From NCBI RefSeq assembly GCF_007970805.1, contig NZ_CP042433.1, positions 2,914,001 to 2,978,000 on the forward strand: a stretch of DNA of 64,000 nucleotides, read 5' to 3'. A program made the translations under genes and the position numbers. The first letter of the stretch is position 1. Every line of letters begins with the position of its first letter. The DNA is from Flavisolibacter ginsenosidimutans (GTDB lineage Bacteria > Bacteroidota > Bacteroidia > Chitinophagales > Chitinophagaceae). Positions 41,230 through 49,838 of the stretch are shown one piece after another. The notes beneath the pieces are model-generated. The model worked only from the letters and a program-made list of their open reading frames with translations, ran no database searches and had not been told where the DNA came from.

Positions 41230-41868
41230 TTACAATGACTTCAATATCCTTTTTGCTCGTTTTCCTATGTTTTCTATCATCCGGTATAGCTCTTCTTTGT
41301 CGCAATTCATTTCTGTACTGATCTCATTATAACTTAAACCTTGTTTTTTAAATTTTACAAGGGCTTGGTATTGCTCATTACCTTCACAAGCCATTGTAAG
41401 TGCCGTTGAAAGTTTCTGTAATTGGCTTTCGTCATATTCCTTATCCACTTCCTCGTCAAGGGATAAAGCTAACTGCTCATTTTCAACCAGCACCGTTTTT
41501 TTGCCTTTTTTGACCTCTATCTTGTATTTCCGCACCTGCTCCGAAATCATGCTGTTGATTATGCGTATTAGCTGCTCATCAATAGGAAATTCTTCGTACT
41601 TCCATTCCCAAGTTCCTTCATAAAGTGCTTTTATTGCCTTTCCCAAATAATAATCTTTTGCATCCATTCCGAGCCTTTGTTCGCAATGGGCGCCTGAAGC
41701 TGTCTTGCCCCATAATTTGGTGTCCATGTGGTCATGGCATTTTTGAATTGCAGCCCGCCAGGTCTCATGGGTAATCTCTCCAAGCTTATTAAGTATCTGT
41801 GCATCTTTCATCTCATAAAAAGTTGAGCTTTTAATTGATAATAACTGAGAATTTATTTTTTCCGCCAA
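41230..41868 (-). CDS. Sigma-70-like helix-turn-helix regulator
   Basis: 212 residues. N-terminal helical region (ETWRAAIQKCHDHMDTKL), then a basic linker and a C-terminal HTH (residues about 180-212: LSYNEISTEMNCDKEELYRM) in the arrangement of sigma region 4. A region-2-like HEXX-rich part is less clear. It lies 27 bases upstream of the peptidase-macrodomain gene and could drive or regulate that operon or the divergent ubiquitin-like operon. Confidence 0.55.
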   Translation of the reverse strand: MAEKINSQLLSIKSSTFYEMKDAQILNKLGEITHETWRAAIQKCHDHMDTKLWGKTASGAHCEQRLGMDAKDYYLGKAIKALYEGTWEWKYEEFPIDEQLIRIINSMISEQVRKYKIEVKKGKKTVLVENEQLALSLDEEVDKEYDESQLQKLSTALTMACEGNEQYQALVKFKKQGLSYNEISTEMNCDKEELYRMIENIGKRAKRILKSL

Positions 41869-41990
41869 GTGCGGAATCTATTTTTTTTCAGTTAAGGTTA
41901 CTGTGTAGGCTTACAGCCGCTGTGAGGTTAGAAAAGCAATCGCTCGGGAGTATGTAAAAATAATCATTCATTAATAAAAACAGAAAGTAA

Positions 41991-42311
41991 ATGAACACAG
42001 AGCAAGCAAAAAATTCTGAAAGTGGACAACAAAATCCAGGTTCTGGAAACAACGGCAATGGTAATGCAGGTCCGGTTAAGGACAAGCTTCACATCTTCAT
42101 CAACAAAATCAAGTTTGATGAAAATCAAGGAGTTAAATCGTCCATGTTAGGTGGAGAACTCGCGGATCTTGTATCAGTACCCCGTGAGAATGCGAAAATT
42201 ACCCGGAAACGCGACAACAAGCAGTTTTCTATCCAGGACACCGTTGACATCAAAATGGCCGATCATTTTGAAATTATTAGAAACGTAGTGGAGGCAGGTT
42301 ATGGAGGTTAA
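41991..42311 (+). CDS. Ubiquitin-like protein ending in Gly-Gly
   Basis: 106 residues. A disordered Asn/Gly-rich N-terminus (1-29), then one Ubl-like domain: DKLHIFINKIKF, SMLGGELADLV, ENAKITRKRDN, FSIQDTVDIKMADHFEII, ending VEAGYGG. The exposed GlyGly at the very C-terminus needs no processing. Similar to Multiubiquitin-family proteins but with one unit. The stop overlaps the next start by 11 bases, so it is translated with the E2-like protein. Confidence 0.75.
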   Translation: MNTEQAKNSESGQQNPGSGNNGNGNAGPVKDKLHIFINKIKFDENQGVKSSMLGGELADLVSVPRENAKITRKRDNKQFSIQDTVDIKMADHFEIIRNVVEAGYGG

Positions 42312-42726
42312 TCAAAACAACCCGGTCCACCAGCGAATTCTCCAGGAATTGCAGAAGTTATCTGATGCTGGCGGTATTAAAGCTGAACTGATCACCGAAG
42401 GAGAGCAAGATTACGTTTTATTTCACCAGCTGGAAACATCGGGAGGCGGAAAAGGCCTCCCGACTGCAGCGGATGTTCTTGTCACCGTGCCTCCGGGCTA
42501 TCCGGCATCACCTTTAGATATGCCTGCACTGCCACTAAATTCCCCACTCGCACCTCTCGTTGTAGGCGGGTCAAATCCTCAGCACACTATCAATTTTCAG
42601 GGAGGCCAATGGCGATTCTTAAGTTTTCATCCATATAGCGGTGCAGGAGCGCCAATGTGGACACCGACTAAGCATGGTTTTCACGACTACTACCAACACT
42701 TATTCACTTGGCTAAACAAAATTTAA
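42301..42726 (+). CDS. E2/UBC-fold protein (prokaryotic E2 family E-like) lacking cysteine
   Basis: 141 residues. LPTAADVLVTVPPGYPASPLDMP matches the UBC strand-loop 'PxxYP' region and GGQWRFLSFHPYSGAG the active-site loop of family-E-like E2 proteins. No Cys occurs anywhere, so it cannot form the thioester used by classic E2 enzymes; the conserved His and Trp in the loop may act instead, or it is a carrier/adaptor. It lies between the Ubl and JAB-E1 genes, with the next start immediately after its stop. Confidence 0.7.
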   Translation: MEVNQNNPVHQRILQELQKLSDAGGIKAELITEGEQDYVLFHQLETSGGGKGLPTAADVLVTVPPGYPASPLDMPALPLNSPLAPLVVGGSNPQHTINFQGGQWRFLSFHPYSGAGAPMWTPTKHGFHDYYQHLFTWLNKI

Positions 42727-44202
42727 ATGGAGCAGCAACATAAAAGAAGGGTAATTGTAAGGATGGCTGAACCGTTGAGCGCAGAACTGTTTCAGCTCAT
42801 TTTCCGCCGCTACCCGAAAAGCGAGTGGGGGAGCTTTGTAAGATTTGGCATCAGACTAACCACTGAAAATTTGGTTCTCACACTTCAGGCAATTGACCAC
42901 CCAATTGCAGGGGACCTTGATGAAGAAAGTTGGATAACAGAAATACAGGCTCAGTACACCTCTCGGATGCTGGCCTTAACGGAGACACACCCTTATGCAG
43001 TAGGTTTTGTGCACTCACATCCTTTGTCGTTTGAAACAGGAGCGAGTCCATCAGACTATGAAATGGAGAAGTATTACGCAGAGTTGCTAATTCCGTATAC
43101 ACCAGGGCTCCCCTTTGCAAGTCTGATTTTCGCACTAGATAAAGCCAATAATTTTTCAGCGACTGGTCGTGTTTACTGGAGTGGAGAATGGTATGATGTT
43201 GAAAAGTTCATTGTTGATAACATGTCCGTCACCCTAGAAGATTATACGAAGCCAAACCAGTTGTCAGAAGAGGCATTGAAAAGGGTGCAGCGGTTGGTCT
43301 CTCAATTCAGCGTTGATTCTGCCCAAATGCTTGCAGGGTCTACCGTGGGTATTGTTGGCGCAAGCGGAACCGGCTCACCATGTATTGAACTGCTGGCTCG
43401 TGCTGGCGTGGGTAAACTAATAATTATTGATCCGGAAGTTTTTGAAGACTCCAACTTGGAGAGGGTGCATGGAAGCACGTACGATGACATAGTTACAGGA
43501 ACTGAAAAAGTTTTGATTGCAGGCAGACACGTTAAGACGATTAATCCTGATTGCGAAGTCATTCTAATACGCGGCAGGATTCCTCAATCTGAAGTTGTGG
43601 ACCAACTTGTCACTTGCAATCTTGTATTAGGGTGCACTGACCTACATTCTGCCCGAGTGGCACTTTCAGATATAGCGCTACGTTATTTGATACCCACCAT
43701 TGACGTTGGGGTTGCGATGGAAGGAGCAGACGGCAAGATAACAGGCCAGGTAGTTCAAATCAATCGTCTGTTTCCTGGTGACCCGTGTGTTTATTGTAGA
43801 AAAATGGTGAATTCCCGGCTTGTGCAACAAGAGTTAATGTCACCTGAAGAAAAGGAGCAAAGGAAAGCAGAAGCAAAGAAAGCGCAAGAAGAAGGCAGGG
43901 TGGCTGGAATGTATTGGATAGAGACACCGCAATTGAACACTGTAGGCTACTTAACAACGCTCGCAGGAAGCATTGTGGTAGGCTACGCAATAGGATACTT
44001 AACGGGTAGATTTGATATGACCGTTAATCGTATTGAACTAAATCTTAGTCGGCAAGGCATCCAAATTGTTGAAAAGGATGAAGAGTTTGATATGGATTGT
44101 ACTTGTTCTTCAGGTAAAGGGGTATCAGATCAAGATCCTTCCAAGGTTATCATTTCGCCTCCACAGCACTGGCCCCAACCATTATTTTTGAGTATAGAAT
44201 AA
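42727..44202 (+). CDS. JAB (MPN) deubiquitinase-like domain fused to an E1/ThiF domain
   Basis: 491 residues. The N-terminal JAB domain has Glu33, His96, His98 and Asp110 (VHSHP...SPSD), the zinc protease set. From about 205 the E1/ThiF domain follows: VGIVGASGTGS (ATP loop), LIIIDPEVFEDSNLERVHGS, CTDLHSAR, then a Cys pair in DPCVYC (Cys354, Cys357) that could be the thioester or zinc site. One protein would thus process and activate the Ubl. Similar fusions occur in bacterial ubiquitin-like conjugation operons. Confidence 0.85.
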   Translation: MEQQHKRRVIVRMAEPLSAELFQLIFRRYPKSEWGSFVRFGIRLTTENLVLTLQAIDHPIAGDLDEESWITEIQAQYTSRMLALTETHPYAVGFVHSHPLSFETGASPSDYEMEKYYAELLIPYTPGLPFASLIFALDKANNFSATGRVYWSGEWYDVEKFIVDNMSVTLEDYTKPNQLSEEALKRVQRLVSQFSVDSAQMLAGSTVGIVGASGTGSPCIELLARAGVGKLIIIDPEVFEDSNLERVHGSTYDDIVTGTEKVLIAGRHVKTINPDCEVILIRGRIPQSEVVDQLVTCNLVLGCTDLHSARVALSDIALRYLIPTIDVGVAMEGADGKITGQVVQINRLFPGDPCVYCRKMVNSRLVQQELMSPEEKEQRKAEAKKAQEEGRVAGMYWIETPQLNTVGYLTTLAGSIVVGYAIGYLTGRFDMTVNRIELNLSRQGIQIVEKDEEFDMDCTCSSGKGVSDQDPSKVIISPPQHWPQPLFLSIE

Positions 44203-44245
44203 TCTCCATAGACCTCGAAAACCTCGAACTTTTTACTGGTCAATT

Positions 44246-45844
44246 TTACCCGGTAATACCCAATAAGGGACACAAATCAAGTAAATCTTCGAGTAAAAGG
44301 TTCGAGTTTTCAACCCTTGGGGCTACCTGACAGGAAAGGTCAGCAAAATGCTGGCCTTTCCTTTTTTTGTTGCCGCCGAAAGCCGCTTCAGTCGTGGTTA
44401 TCACTTCGAAGAGGGGATGAAGCGTTTTGGTTCGATAAATATTTTCTGAATAAACCAGCTTTTCAGGAAATATCGCACCTTGAATTTGTTGTTTGCGCTG
44501 TAAATCAGCACTGGCATAGATTGTAGCTAAATCCTTTAAAATAGAAAGTCCTTTTCTTCCGTATAGCTGGTAGTCGTCTTCGACGGTATTTATCGTGGTT
44601 TGCGCCTTTTTAAGTCTTTCAATTTCTGGTTCTAACTCGGCCCTAATTTCCTTGTATTCACTGCGCTCCATCTCGCCATCGAGCATCATTTCCTTTGCGT
44701 TTTTGAGCCTTGTAGCCAGCTTTTCAATTTTGACCTGGGCGTCCTTTGACTCCGTTGACTTTGTTGTCTTTGCTCTTTTAAACCGCTCTTCAATGATCAA
44801 GGAATACAGGTTTAGCACGTCCTCTTTTGCTTTGAACGTTTGCAAGTAGTTAATAAATGCTGCGTTGGCCTCTGTTGCTTTGAAACGTTCCTTACAACCA
44901 AGTGAGGCCTGGCAGTGATAATAATAATACTTTCCTCCATTGCCGTGCGAAGCACTTCCGGTAATCGGTCGACCACATCTTGAACAGGCTAAGTATCCCC
45001 GAAGTGGCAAGGCTTCATGCCTTGTGTTCTTCGCCGGTACATTTTTCTTTCTTCCGGATAGTATGTCCTGCACTTCATTAAACAAGGTTTCTGTAATTAG
45101 CGGTTCATGGATGCCCCTTACATAGGTGGCTTCTTCATCCTTCCAAGCAGGAATAAACAGCTTTCCACAGTACATGGGATTGCGAACCAAATACCAAAAC
45201 GCACTACGACTGACCTTAAGCCCTTTCCCATTTACCAGCCTTCGCACAGCTTCAATATCCAAGAGCCCTTTTGATAGTTCTTCGAAAGCAAGTCTTACCA
45301 GTGGTGCATCTTTGTTCGGTTCAATGATGGGTTGATTGGCCTCATTCCGACAATTCCGGTAGCCTTTAGGGGCAGTCGTCAGCCACCGCCCCTCTTTACG
45401 GGCTCTTCTCATGCCGACTAACGTATTCAGTGCCCTTCGGTCATTCTCCACTTCGGGTGCTGCCAAATAGAAAGCCAGCATGATTTTGTTCTCAGGAATA
45501 TTTAGGTCTAATGGCTGCTCGATGGCTTGTGGATCGACGCCTAACTTTCGAAGTTGATTAATCATGCCATAAGCATCCCCTGCATTGCGAGAAAAGCGGT
45601 CCCATTTCGTGAAAAGCAATAGACTTGCGGCTTCCCGTCGCTTTTTAAGGCTGCTAAGTAAGTTTTGGAATTGGGGTCGCTCGAACGTCTTTGCTGAATG
45701 ATCGTCTTGATAAGTAGCCACAATGTCGATGCCTTGAAATTCGCAATAGCGTTCCAGTCTTTCCTGCTGATGTTTTAAGCTGTATCCTTTTTCAGCTTGC
45801 TCGTCGGTACTTACGCGGATGTAGAGAATGGCTTTCTGTTTCAT
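44246..45844 (-). CDS. Large serine recombinase
   Basis: 532 residues. The N-terminal resolvase domain has the catalytic Ser in YIRVSTDEQ and Arg motifs (FTKWDRFSRN). A recombinase domain (LVRNPMYCGKLFIPAW), a zinc ribbon (CSRCGRPI...CKERF) and a coiled coil follow. This is the pattern of phage- and element-borne integrases that recombine attP/attB. The C-terminal tail (after residue about 490) looks read through a terminator. Its start overlaps the small gene upstream. It may mobilise the flanking ubiquitin-like and PurZ-like genes. Confidence 0.9.
   Translation of the reverse strand: MKQKAILYIRVSTDEQAEKGYSLKHQQERLERYCEFQGIDIVATYQDDHSAKTFERPQFQNLLSSLKKRREAASLLLFTKWDRFSRNAGDAYGMINQLRKLGVDPQAIEQPLDLNIPENKIMLAFYLAAPEVENDRRALNTLVGMRRARKEGRWLTTAPKGYRNCRNEANQPIIEPNKDAPLVRLAFEELSKGLLDIEAVRRLVNGKGLKVSRSAFWYLVRNPMYCGKLFIPAWKDEEATYVRGIHEPLITETLFNEVQDILSGRKKNVPAKNTRHEALPLRGYLACSRCGRPITGSASHGNGGKYYYYHCQASLGCKERFKATEANAAFINYLQTFKAKEDVLNLYSLIIEERFKRAKTTKSTESKDAQVKIEKLATRLKNAKEMMLDGEMERSEYKEIRAELEPEIERLKKAQTTINTVEDDYQLYGRKGLSILKDLATIYASADLQRKQQIQGAIFPEKLVYSENIYRTKTLHPLFEVITTTEAAFGGNKKRKGQHFADLSCQVAPRVENSNLLLEDLLDLCPLLGITG
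44333..44368 (+). terminator. Rho-independent terminator after the ubiquitin-like operon
   Basis: Stem GGAAAGGTCAGC / GCTGGCCTTTCC (44333-44344 and 44350-44361, one G-T pair) with a 5-base loop, followed by seven T. It lies 130 bases after the E1 stop and inside the 3' end of the convergent recombinase ORF. Confidence 0.75.
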
Positions 45845-46064
45845 CGGGTCGGTTTGTATTTAGTTCAATAACTTTTGCTTCCTGTTTTGTTGCTTGAAAA
45901 TGCTCATAGTCAATATCTGCCAGGGCATATAAAGTGTCTCTGATCTTTAAGACTTCTTCATCCAAATATCCGTTCTCCTTTGCTCGCAAGACTTGCTTAC
46001 AAGTTTGTAGTGATAACCGGCTTTGAAATTTCTCGTCTGATAAGGGAATGGCTTTGGTTTTCAT
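45792..46064 (-). CDS. Hypothetical protein upstream of the serine recombinase
   Basis: 90 residues. Helical (FQSRLSLQTCKQVLRAKENG, EVLKIRDTLYALADI), ending in a Ser/Arg-rich tail. It overlaps the recombinase start by 53 bases on the same strand, so translation may be coupled. Possibly an excisionase or DNA-binding partner, by position only. No family recognised. Confidence 0.55.
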   Translation of the reverse strand: MKTKAIPLSDEKFQSRLSLQTCKQVLRAKENGYLDEEVLKIRDTLYALADIDYEHFQATKQEAKVIELNTNRPDETESHSLHPRKYRRAS

Positions 46065-46181
46065 GGGATTAATATGCTAATTTAATTGATAATCAGTTAG
46101 TTAAGTGCTAATTTTTGAGGAAGTTTGAATTTTTAGTAAGAAGATGTGTGGATAATTTGATAATCATAGGGATTGATTTAG

Positions 46182-46198
46182 TGCTAAAAATATTAGCA
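46182..46198. promoter_or_regulatory. Operator-like palindrome TGCTAA-N5-TTAGCA
   Basis: Perfect 6-base arms with a 5-base spacer, in the 317-base gap (46065-46381) between the recombinase operon and the coiled-coil gene. It matches the operator candidate at 16786-16804 in arms and spacing. Two single TGCTAAT half-sites lie near 46073 and 46109. No other feature found in the gap. Confidence 0.45.
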
Positions 46199-46594
46199 TA
46201 ATCGAGAGGAGTCGGTTATTTTTGTTCACAGCGCAATGAGGCCTTGAATGCCTGGTAAGAGCAGGATTAGATTTCGTTCATGGCAGGTTAAGATGAACCC
46301 AATATGCCAATAAGAATTGAATCATAGCAGCATTAAGGAAGCATTGCGATTGCCTTTGTGGATAAGTAAATAAAATGACTTATGGAAGGAAAAAATTCAT
46401 CTATTGCGAATAGAAAAAGCAAGCGGGAGAAAATTTATTCGCAAAACGACGTGGATGCCATACTTAAAGAAAAAGAAATCCGCAATCAATCGCAACTGGA
46501 TGTGCTGAAAGAAACGTATCAAGAACTGCTGCTGCTAAAAAAGAAGAACGAAACTCTCAAGGAAAAACTTGCAGCCTACGAAAACCCTGACGAT

Positions 46595-46600
46595 GGCTAC
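46595..46600. repeat. 6-bp target site duplication of the IS21 element (left copy)
   Basis: GGCTAC here and GGCTAC at 49231-49236 flank the element directly. Six bases is within the IS21 range (4-8). Confidence 0.85.
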
Positions 46601-46769
46601 TGTAAGCGCCGGTGAAGTTGACCACTGTTCGCCGGAATAAGTTGACCGGGTCTCGCCGCTCCAAATTGACCACCTCACGCCGGAGCAAATTGACCACGGA
46701 AAAGAAGAAGAAAAAGTTTCTGTGATTCGGAACCATTCGTGCTAAGTTTTCTAATAAAACTCGGCATGC

Positions 46770-48320
46770 ATGGCAAACAATCCGGTTCGCATGAGCAAAA
46801 TCAGACACATCCTGCAATTGCATCACCAAGGACGCAGCAAGCTCCAAATCGCTGCCCAAACAGGCATCGCCCGCAACACGCTAAAGAAGTACTTAAAACA
46901 GTTTACTGAGAGCAAACTAACCTTCCACGAGATCAGTGAGCTAAGTGACAAGGACCTCGAAGAACTGTTTGTAAAACCACAGGAGCAACCCATTAGCGAG
47001 AAGCTACAAACGCTGTTTTCTCTCTTTCCCTCCATTGACAAGGAACTGAAAAAGAAAGGCATGACCAGGCAGTTGCTCTGGGAGCAGTACAAAGCCGTTC
47101 ATCCCGATGGTTTTGGTGTCTCACAGTTCAAGCATTACTACGCTCGGTGGAAGGCGCAGGTCAATCCGGTGATGCGCATGGAACACAAAGCCGGCGACAA
47201 ACTCTACGTGGACTTTGCCGGCGACAAGCTCAGTGTTGTTGATCCGGTGAGCGGTGAGATAAAAGCCGTGGAAGTGTTTGTTGCTATTCTGGGTGCAAGT
47301 CAACTAACGTATGTGGAAGCGGTGGCCTCGCAAGGCAAAGAAGATTTTATCGCAGCGTGTGAGAACGCCATTCACTTTTGCGGCGGTGTGCCTCAAGCTA
47401 TTGTACCGGATAATTTAAAATCAGCCGTCACAAAGAGCAGCAAGTATGAACCCACACTGAACGAGACCTTCCTTGACTTTGCCCAGCACTACAGCACAAC
47501 CATTCTTCCGGCAAGGTCCTATCGTCCCAGAGACAAAGCCCTGGTGGAAAACGCCGTTAAAATCGTGTACTCACGCATCTATGCAAAGGTTCGGGCCCGT
47601 GTTTATCACAGCCTCGAACAGCTCAATGCCGCCATCAAAGTAGCGCTGGAAGAACACAACAATGCCCATCTAAAAGGCCGCAACTACAGCCGTCGGCAGC
47701 AGTTTGAAGAAGTGGAAAGGGCAGCCCTGATGCCATTGCCGCCACTTCGCTATGAACTGAAAAAATGCTTGTATGCCACGGTGGCCAAAAACGGTCATGT
47801 GGCCCTGAGTGCAGACAAACATTACTACAGTGTACCCTACCGCTTTATTGGCAAAAAAGTGAAGCTGCTCTTCTCCCGTCACTCCGTGGAGATCTACTAC
47901 AACTACGAACGCATTGCCCTGCACACAAGGGCACGGCTTGCCTATCACTACACCACAGACAAAGAGCACCTGGCCTCCGCCCACCGCTTTGTCGCCGAAT
48001 GGACACCCCAGAAGTTCATCTCGTGGGCAGAAGCCATCCACGAGGATGTGAAGCTGTATATTTTAAAAGTGCTTCAGCGCAAGCAACATCCCGAACAAGC
48101 CTACAAGTCCTGTGTGGGCATTTTAAGTTTTGCAAAGAAGATCGAAAAAGAACGGTTGATCAAAGCCTGTCAGCGGGCCTTGGGCTACGGCGCCTATAAC
48201 TACAAAACCATCCAAACTATTTTAGAAAAAGAGCTGGACAAAAAAGACCCGTCACCAGAAACAGAACAACTCTCCATGCCTTTGCACGACAACATCCGCG
48301 GCGAACATTACTATCAATAA
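46770..48320 (+). CDS. istA: IS21 transposase IstA
   Basis: 516 residues. N-terminal HTH (RSKLQIAAQTGIARNTLKKY), then the DDE integrase core: Asp in LYVDFAGDKL, Asp in AIVPDNLKSAV, Glu in ALVENAVKIVYSRIY. A C-terminal beta-barrel region follows. Intact. istB starts 24 bases downstream. Confidence 0.95.
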   Translation: MANNPVRMSKIRHILQLHHQGRSKLQIAAQTGIARNTLKKYLKQFTESKLTFHEISELSDKDLEELFVKPQEQPISEKLQTLFSLFPSIDKELKKKGMTRQLLWEQYKAVHPDGFGVSQFKHYYARWKAQVNPVMRMEHKAGDKLYVDFAGDKLSVVDPVSGEIKAVEVFVAILGASQLTYVEAVASQGKEDFIAACENAIHFCGGVPQAIVPDNLKSAVTKSSKYEPTLNETFLDFAQHYSTTILPARSYRPRDKALVENAVKIVYSRIYAKVRARVYHSLEQLNAAIKVALEEHNNAHLKGRNYSRRQQFEEVERAALMPLPPLRYELKKCLYATVAKNGHVALSADKHYYSVPYRFIGKKVKLLFSRHSVEIYYNYERIALHTRARLAYHYTTDKEHLASAHRFVAEWTPQKFISWAEAIHEDVKLYILKVLQRKQHPEQAYKSCVGILSFAKKIEKERLIKACQRALGYGAYNYKTIQTILEKELDKKDPSPETEQLSMPLHDNIRGEHYYQ

Positions 48321-48344
48321 ATCACATCAAAAACAAACAAGAAC

Positions 48345-49094
48345 ATGAACGCAACCACACTGGAAAAAATGAAACAAATGAAGCTCTTTGGCATGCACAG
48401 GGCCTTTAAAACCGACCTTGAATCCGGAAGAGCCGATACGTACACAGCGGATGAGATCACCGCTCACCTGATCGAAGCGGAATGGGATGAAAGACAAAAC
48501 CGATCCATTGAACAAAAAATTAAAAATGCCCGCTTCCGCTACAAGGCATTGCTCGAAGACGTTTATTACCATCCCGAGCGAAACCTGGAAAAGAACCAGC
48601 TGCTGCGTTATGCAGACTGTAGCTTTATTGACAAAGCAGAAAGTATCCTCATCACCGGTCCAACCGGTAGCGGCAAAAGCTACCTTGCGTCTGCGCTTGG
48701 CCATCACGGCTGCTCGATGGGCTATCGGGTGGTTTATTACAGCCTGCCCAAGCTACTCTCCAAATTAAAAATGAGCAAAGCCGATGGTTCTTACCTGAAA
48801 GAAGTCGCCAAAATCGAGCGGCAACATTTACTCATCCTTGATGACTTTGGACTGCAGCCTTTTGATAGCCCGAGCAGAGCAGTTCTCATGGAACTGATTG
48901 AAGATAGGCATGGTAAAGGATCGTTGATTATTACATCCCAACTCCCCGTAAGTAAATGGTATGAAGTCATTGGCGAGAAAACCATTGCGGATGCCATCTT
49001 AGACCGCATCGTGCACTCTGCTCACCGCCTTGAACTCAAAGGCGAGTCACTCAGAAAGAAACGCAGCGTCGTAACAACAGAAGCAATGGCTTAA
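48345..49094 (+). CDS. istB: IS21 helper ATPase IstB
   Basis: 249 residues. AAA+ motifs: Walker A GPTGSGKSY (about residue 105), Walker B LLILDDFG, sensor I SLIITSQLP. The N-terminal helical domain (MKQMKLFGMHRAF) is typical. IstB clusters on DNA and activates IstA. Intact. Confidence 0.95.
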   Translation: MNATTLEKMKQMKLFGMHRAFKTDLESGRADTYTADEITAHLIEAEWDERQNRSIEQKIKNARFRYKALLEDVYYHPERNLEKNQLLRYADCSFIDKAESILITGPTGSGKSYLASALGHHGCSMGYRVVYYSLPKLLSKLKMSKADGSYLKEVAKIERQHLLILDDFGLQPFDSPSRAVLMELIEDRHGKGSLIITSQLPVSKWYEVIGEKTIADAILDRIVHSAHRLELKGESLRKKRSVVTTEAMA

Positions 49095-49549
49095 ATTTGT
49101 AAGTAACGTACTCAATAAAATCAACGCAAATTATTTACGACCGAATCATACATGAACCGCTCTTCTTCGCCACAAAAATAGGTGGTCAACTTGCCACGGC
49201 CTGATGTGGTCACCTTCATCGGCGTGTACAGGCTACCGCAAGGATTGGACGTGGGTAGCAAAGATTGTCTTTGCCATCGAAAAGGCTGGCAAGCCTCTTC
49301 GTTCAGCTGAAATCATTGAGATACTAGAAAAGCGTGAATCACATCTACGAGAACATACTTCCAAACCGCAATACTTTTCAGCCTTTATTAATCTTGCTCT
49401 GAAGAACGAACGGATCAAGCGAGAAAAACGAAAAGGGGAAAGAGGATATTACTACTATCTATAGAAACAGACACTCTTTAAATTTGGGCATATAAGGGCA
49501 AATAATAGCAGTTAAAATTCTTCACTGGCAATGGAAGTCAGGTTATTAA

Positions 49550-49801
49550 TTATAGGCGTGTTATTTCTGACAGATCAATTCGATTTAAATACGGCTCCAA
49601 CAAAATAGGATGATCAAAGCAGCCCACTTTCCAAATTGTATCATCTTTTTTTCGTAAAGCTACTTCTGTATAAAAGGCATCAATTTGAAAAAGCAAAAAC
49701 CGGTGATGGGATTCTTCCCTTTCGCCGATAAGTACACCTCGGTTCTCAATCATTGTAACTTGATCATCAACAAATAGATTATCGAATTCTTCCAGGGTCA
49801 T
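49550..49801 (-). CDS. Small hypothetical protein, DUF4440-like in shape
   Basis: 83 residues: a helix (LEEFDNLF), then strands (QVTMIENRGVLIGE, HHRFLLFQIDAFYTEVAL, IWKVGCFDHPILLEPYL). It is the last gene of the minus-strand series that starts at hsdM, 37 bases from the phosphoesterase gene. Function unknown. Confidence 0.55.
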   Translation of the reverse strand: MTLEEFDNLFVDDQVTMIENRGVLIGEREESHHRFLLFQIDAFYTEVALRKKDDTIWKVGCFDHPILLEPYLNRIDLSEITRL

Positions 49802-49838
49802 TATAAAAGTTGTACGTAATCGTATTTTAGTAGTCCAC

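Larger units (their letters stand above)
46601..49230 (+). mobile_element. IS21-family insertion sequence
   Basis: Ends TGTAAGCGCCGGTGAAGTTG (left) and, read inward from 49230, TGTACACGCCGATGAAGGTG (right); both continue ACCAC. Inside the left end are four copies of CGCCGG...TTGACCAC at 46607, 46630, 46654 and 46678, and two at the right end, as multiple transposase-binding sites. It encodes istA and istB. Length 2630 bp. Confidence 0.92.
46382..49464 (+). pseudogene. Coiled-coil/winged-helix gene interrupted by IS21
   Basis: The 5' part (46382-46600, 73 codons) and the 3' part (49237-49464) join in frame after removing the IS and one target repeat, giving DDGY-RKDWTWVAKIVFAIEK. The restored protein is 148 residues: a basic N-terminus, a coiled coil (about 28-70), and a winged-helix-like C-terminus (SAEIIEILEKRESHLREH, ending RGYYYYL). 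It probably bound DNA. The insertion leaves a 77-residue frame ending in the IS. Confidence 0.75.

Noticed and set aside
44300..44330. tRNA-like T-loop (GTTCGAGTTTTC)
   Set aside because: No acceptor, D or anticodon stem could be built around it.
47670..48199. Overlapping frames within istA
   Set aside because: Shadows of the intact istA frame.
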